Source: an uncultured Aeromicrobium sp.
GTDB lineage: Bacteria; Actinomycetota; Actinomycetes; Propionibacteriales; Nocardioidaceae
Direction of reading: 5' to 3'
NCBI GenBank assembly: GCA_937873005.1
Contig: CALMUY010000103.1
Location: forward strand, 1 to 36,475
DNA: 36,475 bases
The first letter of the stretch is position 1. Each line of letters begins with the position of its first letter. The notes under the pieces are model-generated. The model had not been told where the DNA came from. It searched no databases and saw only the letters and a list, made by a program, of their open reading frames with translations. Positions 26,957 to 36,033 of this stretch are shown here, one piece after another. The translations under genes and the position numbers were made by a program.

Positions 26957-28320
26957 GATGCGGAATTCTCCTCAATAGGTGGTGCTTCGAAGTGGTCGAT
27001 GAGTCCCGGAGTTTCGTCGCGGAGCATGCGGAGCACAGTGACATGCATCCAGATGGCGCAGACGACACTCAGCAGGAAAAGAACGAAGAAGGTCGCGGAC
27101 GGTAGTCCCGTCCAAGCCGTGGTGTAAGCAAAGAGTGGTGGCAGAAGGAATCCTCCCAAGCCACCGAACATACCGACAAGACCGCCGACTGAACCAACTT
27201 GTCCGGGGAAGTATTCGGGAATGTGCTTGTAGACAGCGGCTTTGCCGATACCCATGGCACAACCCAAAATGAACACGAGGATCACGAACGGAACAAGACC
27301 CATGGTGAATGGCAAAACTTCCTTGACGCCAGTGTCTGAAACCTTCTCAGACACCTGGACGACGAGGTGACCGTTTGGCAAGCTCAAGAAGAGCGTGGAA
27401 ACAATCATGATGCCGAAAGTCCAGTACATGACCCGTCGAGCGCCCAACTTGTCCGAGAACCAACCACCAAGCGGGCGAAGCAAACTGGCTGGGAAAATGT
27501 ATGTTGCCGTCAAGAGTGCTGCCGTACTCAAGGTCACGTCAAAGTTGTCGACGTAGTACTTCGGCAACCAGGCGGCCAATGCGACATAGGCACCGAACAC
27601 AGCGACGTAGTAGAGGCTAAAGCGCCACACGCGAACTTGACTTAGTGGCTTGATTTCATCGCGAAGCGAACGTCCTGCCCCTGGTTTGCGGTCTTGTTTC
27701 GGCGTGAACATCAGCAATGCGATTGCGGTAACGATCAACAGCGCCGAGTAGATCACGGGAATCAGGCGCCAGCCGCCTTGAATGAATCCGAAGTAGGTTG
27801 CCCCAGCGGTCGCGGTAATGAGTCCCGGACCGATGAACTTAGTTACTGAGGCGCCCACGTTGCCGGCACCAAAGATCCCGAGTGCCAGACCTTGGCGCGA
27901 TTTCGGCACCCAAGCCGAGTTCCACGCGACACCCGCCGAGAACGAGTTGCCGGCAAAACCAACCATGAATGCCAGGAGCAGGATCATCCCGTAGGAATCT
28001 GCTAGCGAGACGAGGTAGGAGAACACCGCCGTCACGATCAGCAGTACGAAAATGATGATGCGTCCGCCGAATCGGTCAGCCATGATTCCCGCGGGGAGTC
28101 GCCAGAGTGAACCGTTGAGAATCGCTGCTGCCGAAATCCAGGCAAGTTGAACATCGGTCAGTCCGAGTTCTTTGCGGATGGGGATGCCGAGAATACCGAA
28201 CATCATCCACGCAGCGAACATCAATGTGAACGCAAGCGTCGACATTGTGATGACGCTGGCGGCGCCCTTAGGAAGCTTTTCGGTTTCTTCGGGGAGTGGT
28301 TTGGACGTTGTAGTTGTCAC
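26953..28320 (-). CDS. narK1: Nitrate/nitrite MFS transporter, NarK1-type
   Basis: This is a 455-residue MFS protein with about 12 helices. Helix 1 carries FTLMFAAWMMFGILGIPI. The MFS loop reads RLPAGIMADRFGGRI, and the nitrate signature is GFAGNSFSAGVAWNSAWVPKSRQGLALGIFGAGNVGASVTKF. This resembles NarK1, thought to bring in nitrate with protons, and complements narK2 next door. Some bacteria, such as Paracoccus, fuse both types into one protein; here they are separate, overlapping genes. The start is GTG with AGAGGA upstream, 35 bp after narI. Confidence 0.85.
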   Translation of the reverse strand: MTTTTSKPLPEETEKLPKGAASVITMSTLAFTLMFAAWMMFGILGIPIRKELGLTDVQLAWISAAAILNGSLWRLPAGIMADRFGGRIIIFVLLIVTAVFSYLVSLADSYGMILLLAFMVGFAGNSFSAGVAWNSAWVPKSRQGLALGIFGAGNVGASVTKFIGPGLITATAGATYFGFIQGGWRLIPVIYSALLIVTAIALLMFTPKQDRKPGAGRSLRDEIKPLSQVRVWRFSLYYVAVFGAYVALAAWLPKYYVDNFDVTLSTAALLTATYIFPASLLRPLGGWFSDKLGARRVMYWTFGIMIVSTLFLSLPNGHLVVQVSEKVSDTGVKEVLPFTMGLVPFVILVFILGCAMGIGKAAVYKHIPEYFPGQVGSVGGLVGMFGGLGGFLLPPLFAYTTAWTGLPSATFFVLFLLSVVCAIWMHVTVLRMLRDETPGLIDHFEAPPIEENSAS

Positions 28321-28355
28321 GATTAATCCTCTCCAAGAAGGGATGGGTTATGGGG

Positions 28356-29129
28356 TTAGCGCTTTTTCTTTTTCTCTACCAACGTGGTGCCGGTGCCGAT
28401 TGGCTCCCAACCACGCTTGGGTGTACGCGCGCCTGCAGGCGAGGAATCTCGCGTGCGGTACACGATGTACGGGCGGAACAGGTAGTGCAGTGGTGCGGTG
28501 AATGCGTGAACCAGTCGGGTGAATGGCCATAGCGCGAATAGGAACATCGCCATCAAGACGTGAGCCCTGAACGGGAGCGGCGTTCCCGCCATCAGTTCTA
28601 CTTCGGGTTGTAGCAGGAAGACCGAACGGAACCATGGCGAAACCGACTCACGGTAGTCAAATTCGTGAGCTTGGTCGCCCGCCATGAACGAAGCAACCGT
28701 GATCCACAAGCCGAAGCAGAGGGTGAGACCAAGAACGACGTACATCAACTTGTCGTTGCGCGTGGTTGCCATGAATACCGGACCGTTGGTGCGGCGACGG
28801 TAAATCAAAATTGCGAGCCCGGCGACGGTCAAAATGCCGGCTGCCGTACCCAGCGACAAAGCCGTGATGTGGTACATGTGATCGGATATGTAGAAGAACT
28901 CCGTCCACGACTTTGGAATAACGAGACCGATGACGTGTCCGCCAACGACGAACACGAGTCCGAGGTGGAACATTGGCGAACCAACGCGCAGCAGTTTCGA
29001 TTCGTAAACCTGGCTCGAACGGGTCGTCCAGCCGAACTTGTCGAACTTGTATCGCCAGAAGGTGCCTCCGACGAGCAGCGCGATCACCACATAGGGCAGA
29101 ACGCCCCAGAGGAAAATGTTCATGTTCAT
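28356..29129 (-). CDS. narI: Respiratory nitrate reductase, gamma subunit NarI
   Basis: NarI is the cytochrome b subunit that oxidises quinol and passes electrons to NarH. The 257-residue protein has five hydrophobic segments and four candidate heme-ligand histidines: H55 and H65 in FHLGLVFVVGGH, H190 and H208 in RAHVLMAMFLFALWPFTRLVH. The last two have the same 18-residue spacing as E. coli His187/His205. The C-terminal tail is basic (KKKKR). The start overlaps the narJ stop (ATGA) and has AGGTGA before it. Confidence 0.96.
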   Translation of the reverse strand: MNMNIFLWGVLPYVVIALLVGGTFWRYKFDKFGWTTRSSQVYESKLLRVGSPMFHLGLVFVVGGHVIGLVIPKSWTEFFYISDHMYHITALSLGTAAGILTVAGLAILIYRRRTNGPVFMATTRNDKLMYVVLGLTLCFGLWITVASFMAGDQAHEFDYRESVSPWFRSVFLLQPEVELMAGTPLPFRAHVLMAMFLFALWPFTRLVHAFTAPLHYLFRPYIVYRTRDSSPAGARTPKRGWEPIGTGTTLVEKKKKR

Positions 29130-29764
29130 AAGGTCACCTCTCCTGCGAGCGGCAAGAGCCGCGCATCGTAAGGTTCTAAGCCCACCGATTCAGTGGGTTG
29201 GATGGTATTGAGTCCAACCATCGCCATGACGTCAGTGCGCGTCTTGGGCGAAGGTCCTGGGAGTGTGCGGCAAATGGCAGTGATGACGTCGACGTAGGGA
29301 GATTCGTCTTCTTCAAGGGCCATCCGCAACAACTCGATACTTGCGCGGTACTCCTGAAGCAACTCAGTGCCTTTGATTGGATCAGCGACGGCCGCATATT
29401 CGAGCACGATCGTCAAGTGATCAGGCAACTCGCCACCGGTAGCGACGAGGAAGCCCGTGTCGCGGTACTTCTGCTTGAAGTAAGCAAGAACTTCACCGCG
29501 TCGGCGAGTGTCTCCGTCGGTCCAGTACGACAAATGCAACGCGTGGCGCTTTGTCATGTCGAAGGTGTCGACGTATTCGTTTTGTTGCTTATCGAGTGGC
29601 GCCGTCTCGAGGTGGTCGAGAAACCGAAGCATCCGAACGCGGATTTCTCCTTCATCAAGCTCAGACACCGCTGCCCGCAATTGCGGCACCTGAGCCACCA
29701 AGGTCTCATCGGGGTACGACAAGCACCACGATGCGACCTGATGAGTGACTCTGTGATCAGCCAT
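29126..29764 (-). CDS. narJ: Nitrate reductase molybdenum cofactor assembly chaperone NarJ
   Basis: NarJ is a soluble chaperone of the TorD/DmsD family that binds NarG and is needed for insertion of Mo-bisMGD and the FS0 cluster before membrane docking. The 212-residue protein opens with VASWCLSYPDETL and has YVDTFDMTKRHALHLSYWTDGDTRRRGEVLAYFKQKYR (about 63-100) followed by LPDHLTIVLEYAA, the conserved NarJ block. The start lies 1 base after the narH stop, and the end overlaps narI. Confidence 0.95.
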   Translation of the reverse strand: MADHRVTHQVASWCLSYPDETLVAQVPQLRAAVSELDEGEIRVRMLRFLDHLETAPLDKQQNEYVDTFDMTKRHALHLSYWTDGDTRRRGEVLAYFKQKYRDTGFLVATGGELPDHLTIVLEYAAVADPIKGTELLQEYRASIELLRMALEEDESPYVDVITAICRTLPGPSPKTRTDVMAMVGLNTIQPTESVGLEPYDARLLPLAGEVTL

Positions 29765-29765
29765 T

Positions 29766-31427
29766 TTACTTTTCCTTGTCCTCGGGGAACATGCCTTGCG
29801 GCATTCCGTTCCCGTCCCAGTTCAAGAGATTCACTCGATTGCGAAGCGCGTCATCGCTTGTTGCCGAGTCACTTTCTTGACGCTGCTTGAGTGCCTGGAA
29901 CGTTTCGATTGCGACCGGAACTGGGCCACCGCTGCCTTCACCGAAGGGGCCCGATCCACCCATGCCTGGGCCGTCTTCGAAATCAAGCGAGCAACCCATT
30001 TCTTCAAGCTCGTGAGCCTGCTCGACGTGGGCCTTCGGAATGACGTAGCGATCGTTGTATTTGGCGATCGCCAGCAGGCGATACATCTCGTTCATTTCCT
30101 CTTCGGTCAGGCCGACCGATTCTGGAATCGCAGCGTTGGAGTTGCGTCCCAAGTTGATGTCTCGCATGTAAGAGCGCATTGCACCTAGTTTGCGCAAGGT
30201 CGCGCTGACCTTCTCAACATCGCCTGCGGTGAACAATTCAGCGAGGTATTCCATCGGAATTCGCAGAGCTTCAATCGCACCGAAGATGTTGCCGTGGTCT
30301 TCAGCATCGTGGCCTTGTTCGGTCAAGATGTCGACGACGGGCGACAACGGTGGGATGTACCAAACCATAGGCATGGTGCGGTACTCCGGGTGAAGCGGCA
30401 AGGCCACTTTGTACACCTTCGCCAGTTTGTAAACGGGCGACTTTTGCGCAGCGGCGAGCCAGTCATCGGCAATGCCCTGTTCTTTGGCGGCCTTGATGAC
30501 TTCTGGATCGTTGGGATCGAGAATGACATCGAGTTGCGCTTCGTAGAGGTCTTGAGGATCCTCGACCGAAGCTGCCGCCGTTACGGCATCTGCGTCGTAC
30601 AAGAACAAGCCGATGTAACGCAAGCGTCCGACGCAGGTTTCTGCACATACTGTTGGCAAGCCGACTTCAATACGGGGATAGCAGAAGGTGCACTTTTCGG
30701 CCTTGCCCGTCTTGTGGTTGAAGTAGATCTTCTTGTATGGGCAGCCCGTGATGCACTGGCGCCAGCCGCGGCAACGATCTTGGTCAACGAGGACAATGCC
30801 GTCTTCTGCGCGCTTGTAGATCGCGCCCGAAGGGCACGAAGCCATGCATGAGGGGTTCAAGCAGTGTTCACAGATTCGGGGCAGATAGAACATGAAGGTC
30901 TGCTCGAACTGGAACTTGATCTTGTCTTCGGATTCGCGGCGAACTTTCTCCACGAGCGGATCCAAGTGACCCATTTCGTGGGTGCCACCGAGGTTGTCAT
31001 CCCAGTTGGCCGACCACGTGATCTTCGTGTCTTTACCTGTGATGAGGCTCTTGGGGCGAGCAACCGGGAAGTCGTCGCCGAGAGGCGCGTCAATCAAGGT
31101 CTGGTAGTCGTACGTCCACGGCTCGTAGTAGTCCTCGAGTTCGGGTTGAATCGGCGAGGCGAAGATCGTCACGAGTTTCTTGAGACGGCCGCCTGCCTTG
31201 AGCTTCAAGCGACCCTTCTTGTTGAGTTCCCAGCCGCCCTTCCACTGTTCTTGGTCTTCGTAACGACGCGGGTAGCCCTGCCCTGGGCGAGTTTCCACGT
31301 TATTGAACCAGACGTATTCGGTACCAGCACGGTTAGTCCACGCTTGCTTACAGGTAACTGAACATGTATGACACCCGATGCACTTATCGAGGTTCATCAC
31401 CATGCCAACTTGTGCCATGACCCTCAT
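29766..31427 (-). CDS. narH: Respiratory nitrate reductase, beta subunit NarH
   Basis: NarH is the cytoplasmic-face electron-transfer subunit with three [4Fe-4S] clusters and one [3Fe-4S] cluster. The 553-residue protein starts its clusters with CIGCHTCSVTC (C16, C19, C22, C26). It continues with CEHCLNPSCMASCP, DRCRGWRQCITGCP, where Trp replaces the fourth Cys of the 3Fe cluster as in all NarH, and KCTFCYPRI...CAETCVGR. The ATG overlaps the narG stop as TGATG, with AGGAGGTGA upstream inside narG. The length is slightly above E. coli NarH, with a Gly-rich insert (GPGMGGSGPFGEGSGGPVP) near the C-terminus. The gene is intact. Confidence 0.97.
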   Translation of the reverse strand: MRVMAQVGMVMNLDKCIGCHTCSVTCKQAWTNRAGTEYVWFNNVETRPGQGYPRRYEDQEQWKGGWELNKKGRLKLKAGGRLKKLVTIFASPIQPELEDYYEPWTYDYQTLIDAPLGDDFPVARPKSLITGKDTKITWSANWDDNLGGTHEMGHLDPLVEKVRRESEDKIKFQFEQTFMFYLPRICEHCLNPSCMASCPSGAIYKRAEDGIVLVDQDRCRGWRQCITGCPYKKIYFNHKTGKAEKCTFCYPRIEVGLPTVCAETCVGRLRYIGLFLYDADAVTAAASVEDPQDLYEAQLDVILDPNDPEVIKAAKEQGIADDWLAAAQKSPVYKLAKVYKVALPLHPEYRTMPMVWYIPPLSPVVDILTEQGHDAEDHGNIFGAIEALRIPMEYLAELFTAGDVEKVSATLRKLGAMRSYMRDINLGRNSNAAIPESVGLTEEEMNEMYRLLAIAKYNDRYVIPKAHVEQAHELEEMGCSLDFEDGPGMGGSGPFGEGSGGPVPVAIETFQALKQRQESDSATSDDALRNRVNLLNWDGNGMPQGMFPEDKEK

Positions 31428-34400
31428 CAGTAGGTCACCTCCTGTGAACGCTTACGGATGGTGGAAACCATGTCTCGCTGGTTTCCGGTGGGACCGAGAT
31501 AGTTGAACTGGTAGGAAAGCTGGGCGTAGCCACCGATCAAGTGTGAAGGCTTGACCAAGATTCGGGTAACCGAATTGTGGATACCACCACGGCGTCCGGT
31601 GCGTTCCGACTTCGGAACGTCGATGGTGCGTTCTTGTGCATGGTGCACGTAGACGACACCTTCCGGCATACGGTGACTGACGACTGCGCGGCAGACAAAG
31701 ACACCGTTTGCGTTGACGCATTCCATCCAGTCATTGTCTTTGACATCGATCGCGGCTGCGTCTTCAACGCTGAGCCAGGCGGTTGGGCCACCTCGAGACA
31801 GCGACAACATGAAGAGGTTGTCTTGGTATTCGGAGTGAATTGACCACTTCGAGTGTGGGGTCAGATAACGAACGTTGACTTGTTGTCCGTCGTTGCCCAA
31901 TTTTGGCTCACCAAACAACTTGTGCATGTCCAATGGCGGACGGTAAATCGGCAACGCTTCGCCCATATCCGTCATCCAGTCATGGTCAAGATAGAAGTGC
32001 ATCCGACCAGTGAGTGTGTGGAAGGGCTTGAGTCGTTCGATGTTGATCGTGAACGGCGCGTAACGGCGACCACCGGTTTCCGAACCTGACCATTCAGGAG
32101 AGGTGATAACGGGAACTGGAGCAGCTTGAGTATCGGCGAAGGTGATGTGCTTTTCTTCCGAGCCTTCGGAGAGGTCATGCAACTTCTGGCCGGTACGAAC
32201 TTCGAGATCCTTGAACCCCTGCAATGAAAGCGCACCGTTAGTCGTGCCGGAGAAGGTCAGGATCGCTTCTGCCAGTTTGGAATCGGTGTCGATCGCTGGG
32301 CGACCATCGCCAACACCGCCATACATGACGCCGTTCTTCCCACCGAGCCACTTGACTGCTTCCTTCAAGTCGTAGGTGATGTTCTTGACCGTGAAGCCCA
32401 AGGAGTCAGCCAATGGGCCAACACTTGCCAACTTCTCAGCGATCTTGGTGTAATCACGCTCAACGACAGCGAACGACGGCATCGACTTGCCTGGGATCGC
32501 GTCGGCTTCGCCCTTGGTCCAGTCGCGAACGATGCCGGCGACCTGAGCGGTCTGTCCAGGTGTGTCGTGAATCATCGGAACCGAAACAAGGTCCTTACGA
32601 GTGCCCAAGTGGTCCTTAGCAAATTCCGAAATGCGGCGGGCAATGCGCTGGAACATTTCGAAGTCCGTCTTGGCTTCCCACGGCGGATCGATCGCTGGGC
32701 TGAACGCGTGGACGAAGGGGTGCATGTCTGTGGACGAAAGGTCGTGCTTTTCGTACCAGGTTGCAGCCGGGAAAACGACATCCGAGAGGAGCGTCGTCGA
32801 GGTCATGCGGAAGTCTGCCGACACGAGCAGGTCGAGCTTGCCTTCGGGCGCTTCGTCATGCCACTTGACATCCGTGGGACGTGGCGTTTGAGTCGATTCG
32901 GTACCGAGCACGTTGTGGTGCGTACCAAGCAGGTGCCGCAAGAAGTACTCGTTACCCTTTGCGGACGAACCCATAAGGTTCGAACGCCAGAGCATGAGGA
33001 TTCTTGGCCAGTTCTCGGGAGCGTCGATGTCGTTGATTGCTGGGGTGAGTTCACCATCAACAAGCGCCTTAGCGACATAACTTGGGGCATCTGCTGCTTC
33101 CCCTGCGGCTACTGCGGCTTCAGCGGCATCAGCAACGTCGAGACTGCTCTTGTTGAACTGCGGGTAGAACGGCATCCAGCCGAGTCGCGCGGACTTGGCG
33201 ATGGCATCGGCAGTATGCAGATCTTTGAGGTGCCCCTTACCCAAGGGCGAGGTGAGTGAATCAGTGGAGTAACCATCGTTGCGCCACTGGTCAGTGTGCA
33301 TGTACCAGAAGGAGGTACCGGTTTGTGTGCGTGGCGGACGGCTCCAGTCGAGAGCGTTTGCCAAAGAAATCCAACCGGTGATCGGTCGGCACTTTTCCTG
33401 ACCAACGTAGTGCGCCCAGCCACCACCGTTGCGGCCCATCGAACCCGTGAGCAACAAGAGCGACAAGATCGAGCGGTAAGTAGCGTCACCGTGGTACCAC
33501 TGACAGATGCCAGCGCCCATAATGATCATCGAGCGCCCGCCGGACTCTTCGGCATTATTAGCAAACTCGCGGGCAACGCGGATCGCTTGTTCTTCTGGAA
33601 CTTTAGTAATTTCGGCTTGCCAAGCGGGTGTGTACGGGGTGCTGACGTCGTCATATCCGGTCGCCCAGTCACCCGGGAGCCCTTCGCGTCCAACACCGTA
33701 TTGCGCGAGCATCAAGTCGAAAACGGTGGTGACTAGGTGGTCACCAACCTTGGTCGCGGGAACGCCGCGGTGCAGGACGGAACCAGTTCCATCTGGTTCG
33801 ACGAAGGCCGGCAACTTGACTTCAACCGCGTCTGCCTTGCCGTAGAGCGACAAGCGTGGCGTGATTCCTTCGAGGTCAAGGTTCCATTTGCCCACGCCAG
33901 AGTCGGCGTAACGGAAGCCGAGGGAACCATTTGGCACGATGGCCTTGCCGTTGGCGTCGTCGAGAATGACGGTCTTCCATGAGTCTTCTTCACTGGCGTC
34001 ATCAACGAGATCTGCAGCGAGCATGAACTTGCCCGGAACCCAACTGCCTTCGTGTTCCTCGAGTTTGATGAGGAACGGCAGGTCGGTGTATTGGGAAACA
34101 TATTCGGTGAAGAATGGGACCTGGCGGTCAACGAAGTTCTCTTTGAGGATGACGTGGCCCATCGCCATGGCGAGGGCGGCGTCGGTTCCTGCCTGGGCCG
34201 GCATCCATTCGTCTGCGAACTTGGTGTTGTCCGCGAAGTCAGGGCTGACGGTCACAACTTTGGTTCCGCGGTAGCGAACTTCGGCCATCCAGTGTGCGTC
34301 GGGGGTACGGGTAACCGGAACGTTCGATCCCCACATCATGAGGTAGGACGAATCCCACCAGTCGCCCGATTCGGGGACGTCGGTCTGGTCACCGAACACT

Positions 34401-34723
34401 TGCGGGCTAGCCACCGGCAAGTCGGCATACCAGTCGTAGAAGGATGTCATCACACCACCGAGAAGGTGCGTGAAGCGGGTGCCGACTGCATGCGACACCA
34501 TGGACATGGCAGGAATCGGCGAGAAGCTAGCTAGACGGTCTGGGCCGTGTTTCTTGATGGTGTTGGCGTAGGCCGCGGCGACCATTTCGACAGATTCGTC
34601 CCAGCTCATGCGGACGAGGCCGCCCTTTCCGCGAGCCTTGAGGTATTTTTCGCGTCGATCTGGATCTTCGACGATGTCCGCCCAGGCAAGCACTGGATCA
34701 CCGAGGCGGGACTTAGCTTCGCG

Positions 34724-34726
34724 CTA
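34724..34726 (-). other. In-frame amber (TAG) codon replacing a conserved Trp in narG
   Basis: The reading is GTC-GAT-ATG-TAG-CGC-GAA-GCT on the minus strand. The next residues REAKSRLGDPVLAW continue the narG alignment in the same frame with no gap. A single G to A change (TGG to TAG) explains it. Confidence 0.93.
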
Positions 34727-35113
34727 CATATCGACGAGAACGCCACGGCCGTATGGGTAGCGAACACGGGTCGGCGAGTAGGTGTACCAAGAGAAGGCAG
34801 CACCACGGGGGCAACCGCGTGGTTCGTATTCAGGCCGGTCTGGGCCTACCGAGGGGTAGTCAGTTTGCTGAGCTTCCCACGTGATGATGCCGTCCTTGAC
34901 GTACACCTTCCACGAGCAAGAGCCCGTACAGTTCACGCCGTGCGTGGAGCGAACGACCTTGTCGTGACTCCAACGATCGCGATAGAAGACGTCGCCCGTG
35001 CGTCCGCCTTCACGGAAGACGGCTCGACCGTCTTCGGTTTCATCCCACTGCGTAAAGAACCGGCCCGCCTTGAGGAGGGCTTCAGTGGCTGTTCCATCAA
35101 GACCTGTACTCAT
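34724..35113 (-). CDS. NarG N-terminal fragment (FS0 region) ahead of the amber codon
   Basis: This 129-residue open frame is the true start of narG, with AGGGTG about 6 bases before the ATG. It holds the HGVNCTGSC and GCPRG ligands of the FS0 cluster and ends [12 protein letters not shown] at TAG. As a free product it would have no known function. It is listed separately because automatic annotation would report it as its own gene. Confidence 0.8.
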   Translation of the reverse strand: MSTGLDGTATEALLKAGRFFTQWDETEDGRAVFREGGRTGDVFYRDRWSHDKVVRSTHGVNCTGSCSWKVYVKDGIITWEAQQTDYPSVGPDRPEYEPRGCPRGAAFSWYTYSPTRVRYPYGRGVLVDM

Positions 35114-35279
35114 GGGTTCACCCTAGTAACGAAATGGGTCATTTTCGCGTTGAAATGCGTGCTGTGATGATGGCCAACTCCGTGAAAACGCAGCGTATCT
35201 AAAATGTTACTTTCAACACCTTCGCCACATGTCCATAAACTGCGATGATTACTGACAAAAATGGATGCCGACCACTACA

Positions 35280-35306
35280 TTAGGCTAGCCTAACCTGCGT
35301 TACACT
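35280..35306 (+). promoter_or_regulatory. DtxR/IdeR-type iron box over a plus-strand promoter
   Basis: TTAGGCTAGCCTAACCTGC (35280-35298) matches the iron-box consensus TTAGGTTAGCCTAACCTAA at 16 of 19 positions and contains a perfect 14-bp palindrome. A -10-like TACACT lies at 35301-35306, directly after it, so a metal-bound DtxR/IdeR repressor would cover the promoter. Downstream is an AT-rich leader and a small ORF. The minus-strand narG start lies 167 bp to the left. Confidence 0.75.
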
Positions 35307-35343
35307 GCGTTCATAAATAATTATTTTTCACGGAGTACGGAAC

Positions 35344-35415
35344 GTGTCTTCTGACCCCATTTTCGACACCACTTACCGCAGACCTGAACTCAACAGTGCG
35401 CAAAACCCCGAGTGA
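35344..35415 (+). CDS. Tiny ORF (23 aa) behind an iron box
   Basis: A GTG with GGAG 8 bases upstream opens a 23-codon frame that ends in TGA, followed by six T residues. The product begins MSSDPIFDTTYRRPEL and ends NSAQNPE; it is polar, with no signal or membrane segment. I recognise no family. The composition looks like the start of a longer protein, so it may be the remnant of an iron-regulated gene truncated when the neighbourhood was rearranged. A genuine small peptide is the alternative. The rest of the 326-bp gap between narG and mobA (35114-35439) shows no other gene, and I saw no FNR-type box. Confidence 0.4.
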   Translation: MSSDPIFDTTYRRPELNSAQNPE

Positions 35416-35439
35416 TTTTTTCAGGACTGCGCTGCGTAT

Positions 35440-36033
35440 CTAAACGCCCGATTCCCATGCACGCTTGGCATCGTCCCACTGTTCGGGGGTGTCGACATCG
35501 CGAGTGATACCCCGCGGATCAGCATGCTGGACAAACTCGATCCGATGAAACAGCCTGCGCACGCCCACACTTCGATCGGGCAGGGCAGCCAGTTCACGGT
35601 CAAGAACGTCGCGCCGTATTGCTGAACTCAGCCATTCGAGATAGCCGTCGGGCGACTCAATAAGGTGCGCCGGAACATCCGGTTTGGCCGAAATCACTTC
35701 GACCAGGAGCGAGACAACTTCAGCGATGTGAGGAACGTCCGAAGCCAACATCAAGACCCAGTCGCTGGAGCCCAAGTCCACCGCTGTCTCGATCGCTGCG
35801 ACGGGCCCAGAGAACGGTGGCTCTTCCCGCACGAATTGAACATTCGCACCGGCCGGAAGCACGATTTTTCGCTCGGGGCCGACCACGGAAATATGCCTAC
35901 ACTCTGCCTCAGCGACAGCCTCGATTGCACGCTGCAGGAGCGGCTTGCCGTCGATGTCCAGCATGACCTTGTCGCGACCGCCCATGCGGCTCGCGCGACC
36001 ACCGGCCAAAACGATGGCGTCAATCGTCGTCAT
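35440..36033 (-). CDS. mobA: Molybdenum cofactor guanylyltransferase MobA
   Basis: MobA adds GMP to Mo-molybdopterin, producing the bis-MGD cofactor that NarG needs. The 197-residue protein has the nucleotidyltransferase signature LAGGRASRMGGRDK (9-22) and GKPLLQRA (29-36). It also has the PPFSGPVAAIE segment and the LASDVPHIAE metal-binding block (LxxDxP). The length is typical. Its start overlaps the moeA stop (ATGA). Lying directly upstream of narG on the same strand, it belongs functionally to the nitrate-reductase island, though the 326-bp gap suggests separate promoters. Confidence 0.93.
   Translation of the reverse strand: MTTIDAIVLAGGRASRMGGRDKVMLDIDGKPLLQRAIEAVAEAECRHISVVGPERKIVLPAGANVQFVREEPPFSGPVAAIETAVDLGSSDWVLMLASDVPHIAEVVSLLVEVISAKPDVPAHLIESPDGYLEWLSSAIRRDVLDRELAALPDRSVGVRRLFHRIEFVQHADPRGITRDVDTPEQWDDAKRAWESGV

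Larger units (their letters stand above)
31427..35113 (-). pseudogene. narG: Respiratory nitrate reductase, alpha subunit NarG, interrupted by an in-frame amber codon
   Basis: NarG is the catalytic Mo-bisMGD subunit reducing nitrate to nitrite on the cytoplasmic side. One frame of 1,228 codons runs from ATG 35113 to the TGA overlapping narH, with a single TAG at codon 130. Read through, it matches E. coli NarG end to end. FS0 ligands are H58, C62, C66 and C101 in [14 protein letters not shown] and EPRGCPRG, with the same spacing as E. coli His49/Cys53/57/92. The molybdenum ligand is Asp231 in YDWYADLPVASP (E. coli Asp222). IHNSVTR and GGYAQLSYQFNY occur at the end. The TAG replaces the Trp of the KMWREAK motif. 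Without readthrough, a 129-residue peptide and a 1,088-residue piece (GTG 34693) would result, and neither could work alone. Confidence 0.93.

Noticed and set aside
34724..34726. UAG as pyrrolysine or another recoded residue in NarG
   Set aside because: The family has Trp here, away from the active site, and no pyrrolysine machinery is known in actinobacteria. A point mutation or error is simpler.
35114..35343. FNR-type (TTGAT-N4-ATCAA) site for anaerobic control of narG
   Set aside because: I found no convincing match in the gap by reading both strands; control may use another actinobacterial regulator.
35193..35444. Direct repeat GCGTATCTAAA at 35193-35203 and 35434-35444 as recombination scars or attachment sites
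   Set aside because: Only 11 bp, with no integrase or mobile gene, and the second copy overlaps the mobA stop. It may be chance.
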